DNA from: Nyssa sinensis
Lineage: Eukaryota > Streptophyta > Magnoliopsida > Cornales > Nyssaceae
Assembly (NCBI GenBank): GCA_008638375.1
Contig: CM018032.1
Location: forward strand, 3,353,001 to 3,417,000
DNA length: 64,000 nucleotides
Reading direction: 5' to 3'
Under the pieces are notes generated by a model, which saw only the letters and a list, made by a program, of their open reading frames with translations, did no database searches and was not told the DNA's origin. Shown in pieces: positions 24,514 to 34,798 of the stretch (its first letter is position 1; every line of letters begins with the position of its first letter). A program made the translations under genes and the position numbers.

Positions 24514-27500
24514 GACCATTGTTGCAATCGACCGCCTAATTTCCATCCCATATTAGTCATCCAATTCACCGATCTTCATCGTTGGAGGCTTCAGCATCAT
24601 CATCAGTACACACCGCCCAACGTCGTTCATCACTGAACCTTCTGTCATGATTGCTTCGCAAAATCATCGTCACAGACACATCACACTCTACTGGAACCTC
24701 ACGGTCACGAGTACAGCATCAAGGTCGGAGTATCACATCGCAAACATGATCATTGCAGACCCCAGCCACCATCATCGCAGATCTGAAGCCCCACATAAAA
24801 CCACTTCAACCCATCGTCCCAAGAGCAACACAAAGCACAAAACTCTAGTGTTCATCGTTGTTCATCACAGAGCAGCCCATTGTCATTCAACATTGCTGGA
24901 AAGTCTCCATCGTAATCGGAATCAAGCTAGAAGATTGATCGTCTCCCCATCATCAAGAAGACATTGTGCCGACTAGCATCCACTCCAATCCTCGCCATTG
25001 CAAGCTTCACCATCATCACAAAGGATCTCATTGTCTTGGCCGTTACCAACGCCGTCATTGTCGGCATCCTTGGGTTGCATTAGATTTGAAACCCCTGCTG
25101 TAATTGTGTGTTAAGCCCTATTGTAGAATCGTCAAAGAAAGACACTGAAGGCTGACGCGCGAACAATCTGACCCAACCCAAGTGCTTGATGTAACCCATC
25201 ATTTAACCTGCCATGTCCAATTTGATCCATTAAACTATTTTTCAGACCAGCCCATATCCAACAGGCCCAACACCAGAACTGATCTTAACTAGCCCGTATT
25301 CATTAAACCCGCAATCCAAGCTCAAAATTCATTAATCCCCAAGTGGGAGCCTGATCCACTTTTTCATTTACCCAAACACAGATCAGCCCAGCAAACTACC
25401 CAAGCCCATCTGATAAAAAAAAACATGGAACAAAACCAGACCCTAACCAGGCCCATTTGACCCAAACGAGAAAAGAAAATCACAGAATCACCCAACCATT
25501 TTCAGACCGCCAAAAATCACCCAGCTTCTGGAGATTGGAAACTCTCAAACTTTTGAATTTTCAAAACAGCCTCTTGTTGACCCATCTTTCATTCAAACCC
25601 ATTTCACTTTGACAAGAAGCTTTGGAATATGGCAAATGGTTACTTTGAACCTCAAAAAAGGTACGCATATTCCCTTTGAAAGTTGTGCTATTTTTAAATT
25701 CAATTCGGCTTGTTGGTAAATTCACACAAAGGTCCTCATATGACTATTGAAGTTTCTTTACATTTGACTATTCTTTCAACACATCATTCTCAATGTTGCA
25801 TTTGGCCCTCAAAATGTATTTTCGAGTCTTATTTAATTTTATCCTTTCATTCCTTTTTAGTTTGCATACTTTTTGTCTCACAGACCAAGAAAAAAAACAC
25901 ACACATCAGGAAAATTTAAAAAAAAAATGAGGAGTCATGATACTTCAACATATAGAGATAGAAATAGAACCATTAAAAAGGCTACCATGCACTACCACAG
26001 AGATCATCATACTGAAAGGTACTCTAGGTTCTTTAAGGGCTACACAAGGGACACCTTTAGACCCATTCAACCACAAGATAGGTGTCAATACAGGTACCTT
26101 AGGCATTCCCAGCAGAGTTACTAGTTTGATTCGTCTAAGTACTTTTATAATGAAGTGGAGGAATTTAGGTCCTACCATGATAAAGTAGAGGACTCTAAGT
26201 ACTTGCATAAGACAGTAAGGAATTTTCGAGTGAGTTTGTATGCCACTTTCACAAGACAGGTCCCAAGATCGATCTCAGAGATATCCTTCGAAAACTTCTA
26301 ATTTGGAATCTCATCCTATAGATTTGTGGTGTAACTTACCCGACCCTCGCCATGAGGATGCATGGAAACACCTACACATCTTTCAAACTATTCTTAAATG
26401 ATGCAGAATTATCGTTGAAGAATGTAATCTCATTAACATAGTATCAAAATTTGCTAATACAAGAATAAAACTACGTCTTGAGAATCATCCCAAGACACTG
26501 ATGATAAAGTGCATAGGTAATGCATCTGTGCTAATCACAGAGTGGTGTTTAATGCCAATTCAAATGAACGATTATTCAACTAGTGTTTGGTGTGATGTCT
26601 TGCCCATGAGAATTAGTCATGTGCTTCTAGGTCAACCTTCGATGGATGATCTTGGAGTGACTCACAACCTAGAAGACAACACTTTTCGTTTTAAGCATAA
26701 GTTCTTGTTAATGCCATCTAAACCCAAAAAGAATGAAAAGGAAGAAAAACTTAGGCCTTCCCGTCTTCTTTCTTGTAACTTTGAAACTACTTGTGAAGTG
26801 CCTAGATCAGTGCTTCATACTCCAGATGAAAAAACACTTTATATCTTAAATCAAACTGAGCAAAGAGGACATTTAATCCCATGAGTGAGGAAATGAGTCT
26901 TACCCTAATAACAAATGTGGAACATACAAGAATTTCTAATCAGTCATCTAAATCTACAATTGTCATAACTTAAGTGTCACAATTGTCAACCCAAGAGTCT
27001 CTCTGCAATAGTTTTCTTATTTTCGCACCTGTGTTAGACCATTGTGTCGAGTCTAAATCTGTAATGCCTTCCTCCACGAATTTTTCATCTAAATCCATTG
27101 ACACATTTTCAGCAATTTTGAATTGGGACCTCATGCTTATTTACTTGACACATGATTAGATTTAAATATTAAATCAATTTTCAGTGTAGACGACATGCTA
27201 TCTAATTGAGTTACTTTGGAACCTCGTGTCTTTCTTGATGGTCTTCTTGCATGTGGAGCTGTTATTTCTCCGATGTCAGATCAAGTACCTCAACCACTCC
27301 AGCATACTACCATGCATCATATGGAATTTTTCCTTACAAGTCAATATGGAAATTCTTCACTTCATGATTTTCCATGTTTTCGTAGATTGAGGGGTGCTTC
27401 TTCAGCTTGTTGGTCTCCCAACCATGTATTTTTCATGATGATTTGTATATTTTGGAGCATCTCCACCATCTTTACTCATCGGAGTCAAGTTCTTTTCAGT

Positions 27501-30500
27501 CAGAGAGAAATGATGGGGATCAAGGAGGACTCTATGAGCCAATTATATTTGATCCTGGTCCTCCTGGAGGAAATTTTAATTTATGTATTTATTTTATATT
27601 TTTTAGGACTTAATCTAGTTGAGAAATTTTTATTTTAGCAAGTTTAATTAAGGTTTGTTTAGAGTTTTCCTATATATAGGTGTTTATGTTTTGGAGACTT
27701 TAGACTTCGATTATTGAATTGATATTGAGATATTGGATTTTTCCTCTCTCGTTACTCCCTTCTCTCTTCCTCTCTGTTTCTTCTTCTCTTCATTTCTCTC
27801 TTAATTTCTTAACTAGTCTTCCCTCTTCTGCTTCTATCCCTTCTTCTCTTTTCTCTCTTCTCTTTCCTTTCTCCTCCTATATCAAAATTAGGGAGTGAGA
27901 CAGGGTAAAATGGGAAATTGAAAAAGAAGTGGCACAATGGTAATTTTAATAGAGCACCATATAAAAGGGCAGAGAGGGCTGGAGAGACAAGCCAACTCTC
28001 TCTCTCATTTTCTCTCCAAAAACCTGGCAGCTTCATCCCCCATTCTCAAATCCCCTTTGCTCCTCCTCCTTTCCTTCAAATTACAGGAGAAATTAATGAG
28101 GGTTTTGCAAGGAGAACATCCTACACCATCTAGAGAGAATGAAGGTGATAAATGATGAGACTTTGAAAGAAGATTTACAAGCTAGGGTTCTGCTATCCTT
28201 GAAGAAATCAAGCTAGGGTTTGATACATCTTCAAGAAATCCAACATAAACGTAGGGGTTTCTACCTAGAGGGCTAAATAAGGGGGTACCCACGTGTTTTC
28301 ATGCTTTACTTGCTATGTGTTTATATATACATGAGCATACGAGTATTATAGGGCTTTAAATGTTTGAATCTTCAAGAATACTTGTTTTAAATTTTGTTGA
28401 TAACACCTCTCTTCATTTTAGAGGTAAATATACGTTCGTAATCTTTTAGATTGAGACAGAAAATTAATTTGGTGTTGATTCTAGAACTCATGGTTTATAT
28501 GTTGTGTGCCTAGCATATGTTTGAATAAATGTTTGAATGGGTCCCATGCAAAAACTTGGCATGATTTCTTGAATACTTGAATTGTATTAGATATGATGGT
28601 TATGAATGCATTGTTGTTCATGAATACATGGCATTGGACCTTGGGCTATATGCTTGAAAAGCATGTATACATGAAGTGTGTGAATAAGACTTCGTATGTG
28701 AAAATGATTGTTGGTTTGAGGTGGAGATGACTTGATAGTGTCGTGGAGTGAGCAATGCATACTTTGAAATGGGTGTGTATGTAGTGCATTCCTCATATGC
28801 GTTGGCTAATTAAATGATTAGTAATTACTTTAAATTAATGGAAGTATGTTCATGACTTATCTAGCATGCCGCTACACTTGCACATGCTCATTCGGCACCA
28901 TCCATGTTTAACCTTGTTGGTTGGTTACCTCTACAGGGGCGTAGAACTTACCCCCCTACCGGGGATCGAGGAGGAACCGGAGACTTGGAGCAACGAGACC
29001 ATGAAGTTTTTGGTTACACTTTGAGGTCGTGCGATTATAGACCTTGGTAGCATTGAAGGCAAAGACATTGTCTTTAGCGTATTTAGAAACAATGGACTAC
29101 GTAAACTCTCCACTGTTCCTTTGAATGTTTGAAATATAAGAAAATGGTGTGTAACTTATGCACTTGTGTGACAAATGATGTGGATTAATGAAAGAAAATG
29201 AAGCATGTCTGTTGGTTTGATTGGAAAGTATGGAAATGAATGAAAACCCCCATAATTTGGTATATAAAATTTCCCTTTAGACCCATGAATCTTGTGAGGA
29301 ATTATGCGTAAATGTTCCACTTTATGTTTAAAACATGTTGTATGTATGTTAGGTGAAGGAAGAAATCAAAAAGGAGCTGAAAAAGTCACAAAACAGCAGG
29401 TTGGAAGTGATAGTCGACCAATTCAGTCAACTAATAGGTTCTTTGGGTCAACAAAATTCAATAGAAACTGAAACATTACAAAATCCTGACCATTCAGTAG
29501 ACTAAAAATGGATTTGAGTCAACTGAATTTTAATTTCAGTCGATTGATTTCAGCAAACTGCCTTGTCAGTCTTTCGTCAGCTTCTCAATAGGAACTGTGA
29601 TTAGTATACCTTATTTACATTGAATGTCATTTAAGTAATTATTTAAGACATTAAATGTAAATAAGGAAGTACCCCCCATTTAGATTCAATAAAAATAGTT
29701 TAAAAAATTAACTTATTGAGAATAAAAAGTCAACTTTCCCACCAAAAAACACGTTTGGTAATGTTTTCTGTTTTTGGTTTTCAACTTTCTAAAAACAAAA
29801 ACTAGTTTATGTTTATTATTTAAAAAAACAAAAAAAGAAAACGCGTTTGATACAACAATATTGTTTGTTAAAAGAATGAAAACAAAAGCAGGAAACGTGT
29901 TTGATAACAAATGCAGCATCAAACTTAAAATCCATATTATATAATTTCAAATTTTCATTTCAACCCAAAATTGTATTATAAACAATGCTAACGTTTCAAA
30001 TATCATTCATTAACATTTTCAATAAAAAAGTTTTTTTTATAAAAAATAACATACATAAATCTTCAATTATTAGCTAGTCAATTATGATGAATACTTGCCC
30101 AAAGTTGATTAGCAATTTGGTCTCTTATATGGCAAAAGGGTTCCGTTAATGACATGTTGGACCCAAAACAATCTAAAGACTTGTTGAATGAAATCACGTC
30201 AAATTGTGTAATAAAAAGACAAAAGTCTGGTGAACAAAAGAAGATGAAACCAAGCTACTGTATTGAATTAAAATCAAGTATCAAAATAACAAAGGTTGTC
30301 TTGGGAAACGTGTAATCAAGAGGCAATTTCTCATACTTTTATTACTTGTAGCAATCACTCAAATTCTTCTTTGGCAAACGCTCACTCACGGCTCTAATTG
30401 GCTTTTGGCTTTTTCAGCTCACACCTTATGTGGCACAAAGTGCCCACAAAGTAGTGAAAGACTACAAGGAAAAAAAATAAAAAATCCTATGCCGAAGAAT

Positions 30501-33500
30501 ATCGCTGAAGCAAGAATGTAATGTACCTGATGTGATGCTGCAAATCGGTCTGGGAGGGCGATGATTGGACTGGAGATGACGAGAGTAATTATGGAGGAGA
30601 TGGCACAGAGCGAGAGTTATAAAAAGAAGAGGGGAGGGTTTTGTTAAAAAGTCCAAAACAATGAAGGAAGTTAGAGTTAATAGAACTTGATGTCCCAATC
30701 TCATTTAAAAAAACGATAGACGCACGTGTTGTTCTGTTTTAGATTTCCGTTTTCAAAAATTTTGGAAACCACTTTTTCGTTTCTGATTTTTAGCCTAAAT
30801 TTAAAAATGTTTTCCAAAAAAAAAAAAAAGAAAACGACTAACCAAACGCGTTCAAAATTTCTGAAAATCACGCTTTGGCCAATAGCTAGATAAAAGGGTT
30901 ACCTTTGAGTTGTGATTTATTATAAACTCATTTTTAGCCTATTGAAGACCTAAGAAGTAATTATCTGCACTTTTAAAATCTTAATTCCAAGTATTTGAAA
31001 GTACCTAATTTTGGGAGCCTTGGTGTGATAGCACCTTGGTCAAACTTGAATATTCGAAAGTTCGTTGACTTTCAATGACCTGTTCACCCTTGGTAAGTTA
31101 GTTATTGATAAATCTATTGGTAATTTCCAATCACTCTTCAGGTCTTTGGACTGGGGAATAACAGTCCACACAAAAAACTTCACCACCAAAGGCTCCTTCA
31201 TCCTCCATATGCTCTCTGATGGAAACATAGCCACCCTAACCTCTGCTAGCGTCTCATAAAAGGACCGAATTGAAAATAATCCCCCACTTGTTGTCCACCA
31301 TCTCATGCTATTCTCCTCTCCTACCCTTATCCTGCAATCATTCAAGAGCTGAAGCAGCAATGAAAAAGCGTCTAATTCCTAGCTTCAAAGTCTCTCTTAA
31401 AGCCAAAACCACAAACTATCCCATTAACCGAAATAGAAATAAAATTCTCAACCAAAACGTTCTCATTCTCCGAAACCATGCCCTCACACCACCTATCATA
31501 CCAAAATGTTACATTATCCCCTGTTCCTATAACAAACTCTATATTTCTCACAAAAACCTCCCATCCCCTCCTAATACCCTTTCACAAGCCCATCCCATAA
31601 GGTAAACCTATTTCTGCCTAAGTCCACCCGCACCTAAACTTCCTCTTAATCAACCTCCTCTGCGGCTCTTTCTCCCCAGCAAACCCAATGATGCCTGATT
31701 AAACACCTTCATTCTTTTTATCCCAAGCCTTCCCATCCTAATGGACCTACACTCTCTCCCATCCCACCAAATGAAATTTCCTCACTTGTATAATATATAT
31801 TTTTTGGATAAGTTCCACTCTTCTCCAATATCTCCTCCCCCCCCAAAAAAAAAATCCCTTTGAAGCTTGTCCATCTTCCTCTCCCCTAAAGCCAAAATGG
31901 TGAATAAAGATTATGTGTGTTGGCAAGCTCGCCAGTGTAGTCATGATAAGAGTAAGTCAACTCCCTTTCGATAAATACAACACCTTCCACCCCGCTAGTC
32001 ACGTCCAAAATCCCTCAGCATCTACAACCCAAAGGACCCAAATTGCCTTAGCCTCATAAGAAGATCCTAATGGAAGCCCCGAGCACATTGTTGCGAGAGA
32101 GCCCACCAGCAAGCCATGTTAATTGCCAAATTCTCCATGTCCCCAACATCACTCACTAAAAAAAAAGAGTTTTCAGGGCTATTGGGCGGCTATGAACAGA
32201 AACCACAGAATAGTACGATTGCATGATCCCCATCAGTTTTGCTTATTCAATATAATTGAAGTGATTGAAGTGCGAGTTCTATTCTTTGAGAGTTGGAACT
32301 ATCGAACATGCTTCAATTCTGAAAATTATAATAGCCAAAAGGAGAAATAGTCTTCAACTAAGTCGCAAATTAAGGGATCAAAAACTGCTAACTATAATTA
32401 TCAATAAAAGATAAAGGAATTGGAGGAGAGCAGTGCCTAATGACGAAAGGGAGAGGAGAAGCCATGCTACGAGTCCTTAGGATTGTGGTCCACAATAAGT
32501 ACTGCATTGTATTGTATTGTTACTATTGTAAAACCAGTTCAGATATAGTCTCTGCATCTGGCTTCTTTAATAATACAACCTGAGAAGTAAAAAACAGTGC
32601 GTGGGTTACATAAAATGAGCGTGTCATATGTTATCATTTTTTTACTATAATCAAAAAAAGCATGAATGGTGTGCACAACATGTGTAGTCACACAGATACA
32701 CACACACACACACACACAAACACCCCTTTCCAGTAGCCAGTGAAAGTAAATTGGGAGTATGACTTCAAGGTTGAAATGTAGAAGAGAATTTTAAAGAGAT
32801 CAGGAAAATCTTGAATTTAGAAGTTCAGCCTAACTTATCTTTTAATATATATATATATAGTTAAAAAAATTTAAGTTGAATTTATTTTATGATATATATA
32901 TATATATATATATTTTGATCAGTTTATCTTAATATATTATAGGAGAGAATTTCAATTTCAATTTTTCTTTTGATTTTTTAGCCTTATCGTATGTAACAAA
33001 CAATACAGTGCTTACAAAGTTGCATAAGGGAAAAGATCATTACTTGCAACCAAATCGCCATCTTCATTGTCATAGACAATAGCAGCTTTAAATCCTGCAG
33101 ATTGTGCTCTTCTAACTTTATCCTCAAAGCTACATCCTCCTCGAATAATCAATGCAAATGGGGCATGGATGCCCTCTTCAGGTGAATCAACCTTATTATC
33201 CAAAGGCGAACATGCATCTAGAGGCTTCGCCAAATACAATGTGCCACATTTCCCAGAACCTTTCACATCCGGAGCTGAAATTATCAATGGAACAAAAAAG
33301 TCAAGAGATGTGTAAGATCGCATCCAATCACTGCCCTATCACTTAGGGTTCAATTCTTAATCACAATGATAATATCATAGCCATTACAACCCTTGTAACC
33401 AAATTCTTGCATTACTCCCATAATTTTTTCTAATTTATGGAAACTTATTCATCACACAAACAAAACCCGCATTCATCCAGTATAGTTTGATAATTCCTGG

Positions 33501-33990
33501 ATTGGCCAAATTTCTCAGGTCCCAAACGTCTTAATCTATCCTGACTTACTTTCAGATGAAATGAACTTATTTTATTTTTTAATTATTCACAAATTACTCT
33601 GATCTAACCAAAATTGAAGGAATAACCCCTGAGAGATTGTATAGTTCTCAATAAGTTACAGTAAAATATGCATGGCTTTTATTGTGCGCAATGATATTAG
33701 GAATAGAATGAAGCTCTTTCAACACTAATCAACAAATCCAAATTCAACTATCAATTCAATAAGACCTAAAATAATCCAAAAGCTCAATTTCATCATCTGT
33801 ATGTCTTCCAACAAACAGCAGTCAGAATAAATAGTAAAGACAATCATGAACCACTGAAAAACTCACTAAAGTTAGCTTCGATGTCGTCAAAAGATAAGGT
33901 CGTGTTGTTCCCAATCAAGATCACGTTAGCAAAAGCCGTACAAGACATTAGAGAGAGACAACTGAAAAGAAACACCAAAAACTTCACCAT
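17922..33990 (-). CDS. RMR2: PA-TM-RING vacuolar sorting receptor-like protein (RMR)
   Basis: CDS is complement(join(17922..18481, 19840..20241, 33044..33274, 33867..33990)), 438 residues. Order: signal peptide (about 1-21); lumenal protease-associated domain (about 50-150, with [27 protein letters not shown]); one membrane span (about 162-186); a basic RRHRIR stop-transfer; RING-H2 (C232, C235, C250, H252, H255, C258, C270, C273); and a serine-rich cytosolic tail ending SLPGC. Domain order and length match Arabidopsis RMR2 (about 448 residues), a type I receptor implicated in sorting cargo to protein storage vacuoles; the RING suggests ubiquitin ligase activity. All splice sites are GT-AG and all split codons restore conserved residues (T42, M119, K253). 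Intron 2 is 12.8 kb. No broken frame is seen, so this is likely a live gene. The RMR2 symbol rests on the long tail. Confidence 0.93.
18482..19839 (-). other. RMR intron 3
   Basis: A 1358 bp AT-rich intron with standard GTAAGT/ACAG borders. It contains a poly(A) run near 18793-18810 and no recognisable element. Confidence 0.85.
19840..20241 (-). CDS. RMR2: RMR exon 3 (end of PA domain, membrane span, first half of RING)
   Basis: Acceptor ATGCAG|TGGCAG, donor CAC A|GTAAGT. It carries [13 protein letters not shown], the membrane segment, [19 protein letters not shown] and the first RING ligands CAIC ... CHH. Intron 3 interrupts the RING domain between H252 and H255. Confidence 0.93.
22273..23044. 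mobile_element. hAT-like element with 8-bp TSD in RMR intron 2
   Basis: The 772 bp element is flanked by exact 8-bp direct repeats CATAGATC (22265-22272 and 23045-23052). The left end CATGGATTTAAATC pairs imperfectly with the inverted right end CATGGTGTTAAATA. Subterminal regions repeat TACGTAACGG/GTATCGG words; the core is AT-rich with no transposase. Confidence 0.75.
23475..23715 (-). mobile_element. LINE ORF2 C-terminal fragment
   Basis: On the minus strand a shifting frame reads [18 protein letters not shown] and then [12 protein letters not shown] and GKRGL, the C-terminal region of plant L1-type ORF2 (AWVMPxxVxDLFxCW ... WCLWRERNNR). Stops and frameshifts show it is inactive. Confidence 0.65.
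24136..24429 (+). repeat. Left LTR of the nested element
   Basis: It matches 27511-27884 along its length, apart from a short deletion near its start and loss of a pyrimidine-rich stretch near its end. Confidence 0.78.
24477..24511. repeat. (CT)n microsatellite
   Basis: A pure CT run of about 17 units in the 5' internal region of the nested LTR element. Confidence 0.95.
26395..26884 (+). pseudogene. Gypsy-type retropepsin remnant
   Basis: The frame reads [33 protein letters not shown] and [10 protein letters not shown], the conserved distal part of plant Ty3/Gypsy aspartic protease (CDVxPM ... HxLLGRPW). Upstream, where the catalytic D-S/T-G should be, the frame reads [12 protein letters not shown], so the active aspartate motif is lost. 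It continues as a lysine-rich tail and stops at 26884. It lies in the nested LTR element. Confidence 0.7.
27511..27884 (+). repeat. Right LTR of the nested element
   Basis: It is longer than the left copy because of an extra CTTCTCT-rich stretch at about 27765-27840. It ends CCTCCTATATCA. Confidence 0.78.
29609..29666. repeat. Perfect-ended hairpin
   Basis: CCTTATTTACATT at the left is exactly mirrored by AATGTAAATAAGG at the right. The arms continue (AATGTC/GACATT, TTTAA/TTAAA) with one-base bulges around a short TAATTA centre, giving a 58-base near-palindrome. Confidence 0.85.
29745..30855. mobile_element. TIR-like repeat with ACGTTTGGTAATG / AACCAAACGCG ends
   Basis: The left side ACACGTTTGGTAATGTTTTC is echoed inverted at the right by GAAAACGACTAACCAAACGCGTT (arms about 20 bases, imperfect), with poly(A)/poly(T)-rich subterminal DNA. 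The boundaries and superfamily are uncertain, and no transposase frame exists. Confidence 0.45.
31040..32050 (-). mobile_element. LINE ORF2 remnant
   Basis: On the minus strand, [24 protein letters not shown] text around 31.70-31.75 kb corresponds to the GGLGIR ... FNKALLGKWLWR block. Further on, 31040-31360 reads [31 protein letters not shown], the zinc-binding reverse-transcriptase tail domain. The long frame at its end is uninterrupted over 106 codons, but the rest is frameshifted. Confidence 0.72.
33044..33274 (-). CDS. RMR2: RMR exon 2 (PA domain)
   Basis: Acceptor TTTCAG|CTCCGG; 231 bases ending GCA A|GTAATG. It encodes most of the protease-associated domain, including KPLDACSPL and the RGGCSFEDK core. 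Its phase continues exactly into exon 3 12.8 kb away (A+TG gives Met before AGNSAG). Confidence 0.92.
33867..33990 (-). CDS. RMR2: RMR exon 1 (start codon, signal peptide)
   Basis: ATG at 33990-33988. It encodes a hydrophobic signal sequence ([17 protein letters not shown]...) and then the N-terminal [20 protein letters not shown] block with an NNT glycosylation sequon. Donor A|GTGAGT at 33866. The start was chosen because it gives the signal peptide and matches the family's N-terminal length. Confidence 0.9.
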
Positions 33991-34058
33991 CTCTCTTGTA
34001 AAATCTGAAAAATTAATAAAACCCTAAGCCCAAATTTTGTTCTAGAGAGAGAAACAAA

Positions 34059-34091
34059 TTAGGGCTTTAGAATGGAAACATCAGCTTCCAT
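34059..34091 (-). promoter_or_regulatory. Short upstream ORF before RMR start
   Basis: On the minus strand an ATG at 34091 opens 10 codons (MEADVSILKP) and a TAA, 68 bases upstream of the RMR start codon. If it is inside the mature 5' UTR it could reduce RMR translation. A TTTTTCAG about 20 bases before the start codon might instead be a 5'UTR splice acceptor that removes it. Confidence 0.45.
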
Positions 34092-34099
34092 TTCTCGAA

Positions 34100-34798
34100 A
34101 TCTCTGTAGTGTTTGATGCTGTCGGTATCGGATTGGGAATTTTAGAATTTTTTTTAGGGGTCAATAAAAGAAAGAGAGAGAATTTCGTAGTTGAAAGGGA
34201 AAATTCAATTCAATTTGGGTATTAATATACAAATACATGTATATGTATATATATATATATATACATGGGGTTTGACGTAAAAGTAAACCTACCGACGTGG
34301 CTAGTATGCTACATACTACGTACCCACCCAATCAAGGCTTTTGTAATCTTATTGTATAAAAAAAAAAAAGTTGTCTGATGCATATTTAAATCTTCCACGT
34401 GGTGCTCAGAAAAAAAAAACAAAAATCCTCCACGTGAGATAGAAATAGTTGTCATAATATAAGATTCTTTTTTAACGTTATGATAAACTTATTTATTAAA
34501 ATATAGTTATCTGTAAAATCATTTTAAAAAAATATATATTTAAAATCGTCATTTAGAAAGATGTTTTTAAAAGCATCTTTTTAACACGATTTTTTAATAA
34601 AAAAATTTTCAAAAATATTTTTTTAAAAGAGAATTTTAAAAAATAAATAAATAATTGTTTAAAACCGTCTTTTAGAAAAGCGTTTTAAAAAACATCTTTT
34701 TATCACGATTTCTTAATAAAAAAATATTTTTTAGAAAGACAATTTTACAACAATTATAACCCTATAAATAAGTTAAAAACAACACAAAACTAAAAAAT
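34100..34798. other. RMR promoter region and AT-rich DNA
   Basis: Upstream of the RMR leader lies a (GA)n stretch (about 34170-34182), an (AT)n tract (34247-34262), and two CCACGTGG/CCACGTGA G-box-like words (near 34397 and 34430). The G-box words are as seen; their use by RMR is inference. Confidence 0.4.

Larger units (their letters stand above)
24136..27884 (+). mobile_element. Nested LTR retrotransposon, Gypsy-like, inactive
   Basis: Direct terminal repeats lie at 24136-24429 and 27511-27884; both start TGATGGGGATCAAG and end in CA. Behind the left LTR, TGGAATCAGAG (24433-24443) matches the initiator-tRNA-Met primer site TGGTATCAGAGC. A purine stretch CAGAGAGAAA precedes the right LTR. 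Flanks GAATT and AAATT form a near 5-bp target duplication. The interior is only 3.1 kb, with a Gypsy-type protease remnant and no intact reverse transcriptase, so it is defective. Indels between the LTRs suggest an old insertion. Confidence 0.75.
23869..29500 (+). mobile_element. Outer LTR-like retroelement sequence, split by an inner element
   Basis: Sequence from about 23869 (TGTAATGATTTGAATTT) to 24135 continues at 27885: both sides read as one LTR-like text (AATGGCATGCGAGTGAATT, then AGGGAGTGAGACAGGGTAAAA). A TATA-like ATATAAAAG near 27959 is followed by pyrimidine-rich leader sequence. The right end is uncertain (somewhere about 29.1-29.6 kb), and no coding domain is seen. It could be a solo LTR of a Gypsy-like family. 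Confidence 0.45.
20242..33043 (-). other. RMR intron 2 (12.8 kb, transposon-filled)
   Basis: Donor GTAATG after exon 2, acceptor ATGCAG before exon 3. The two exons join in phase and restore a conserved Met-Ala-Gly. Inside are a hAT-like element (22273-23044), LINE pieces (23475-23715, 31040-32050), LTR-like sequence split by a nested LTR element (24136-27884), a perfect hairpin (29609-29666), a TIR-like element (about 29745-30855) and AT/AC microsatellites (20583-20610, 21434-21460, 32699-32718, 32889-32913). No nested host gene is evident. Confidence 0.88.

Noticed and set aside
27809..28155. Overlapping 70-75 codon frames on both strands
   Set aside because: They lie in LTR leader DNA with CT-rich tracts and have no domain.
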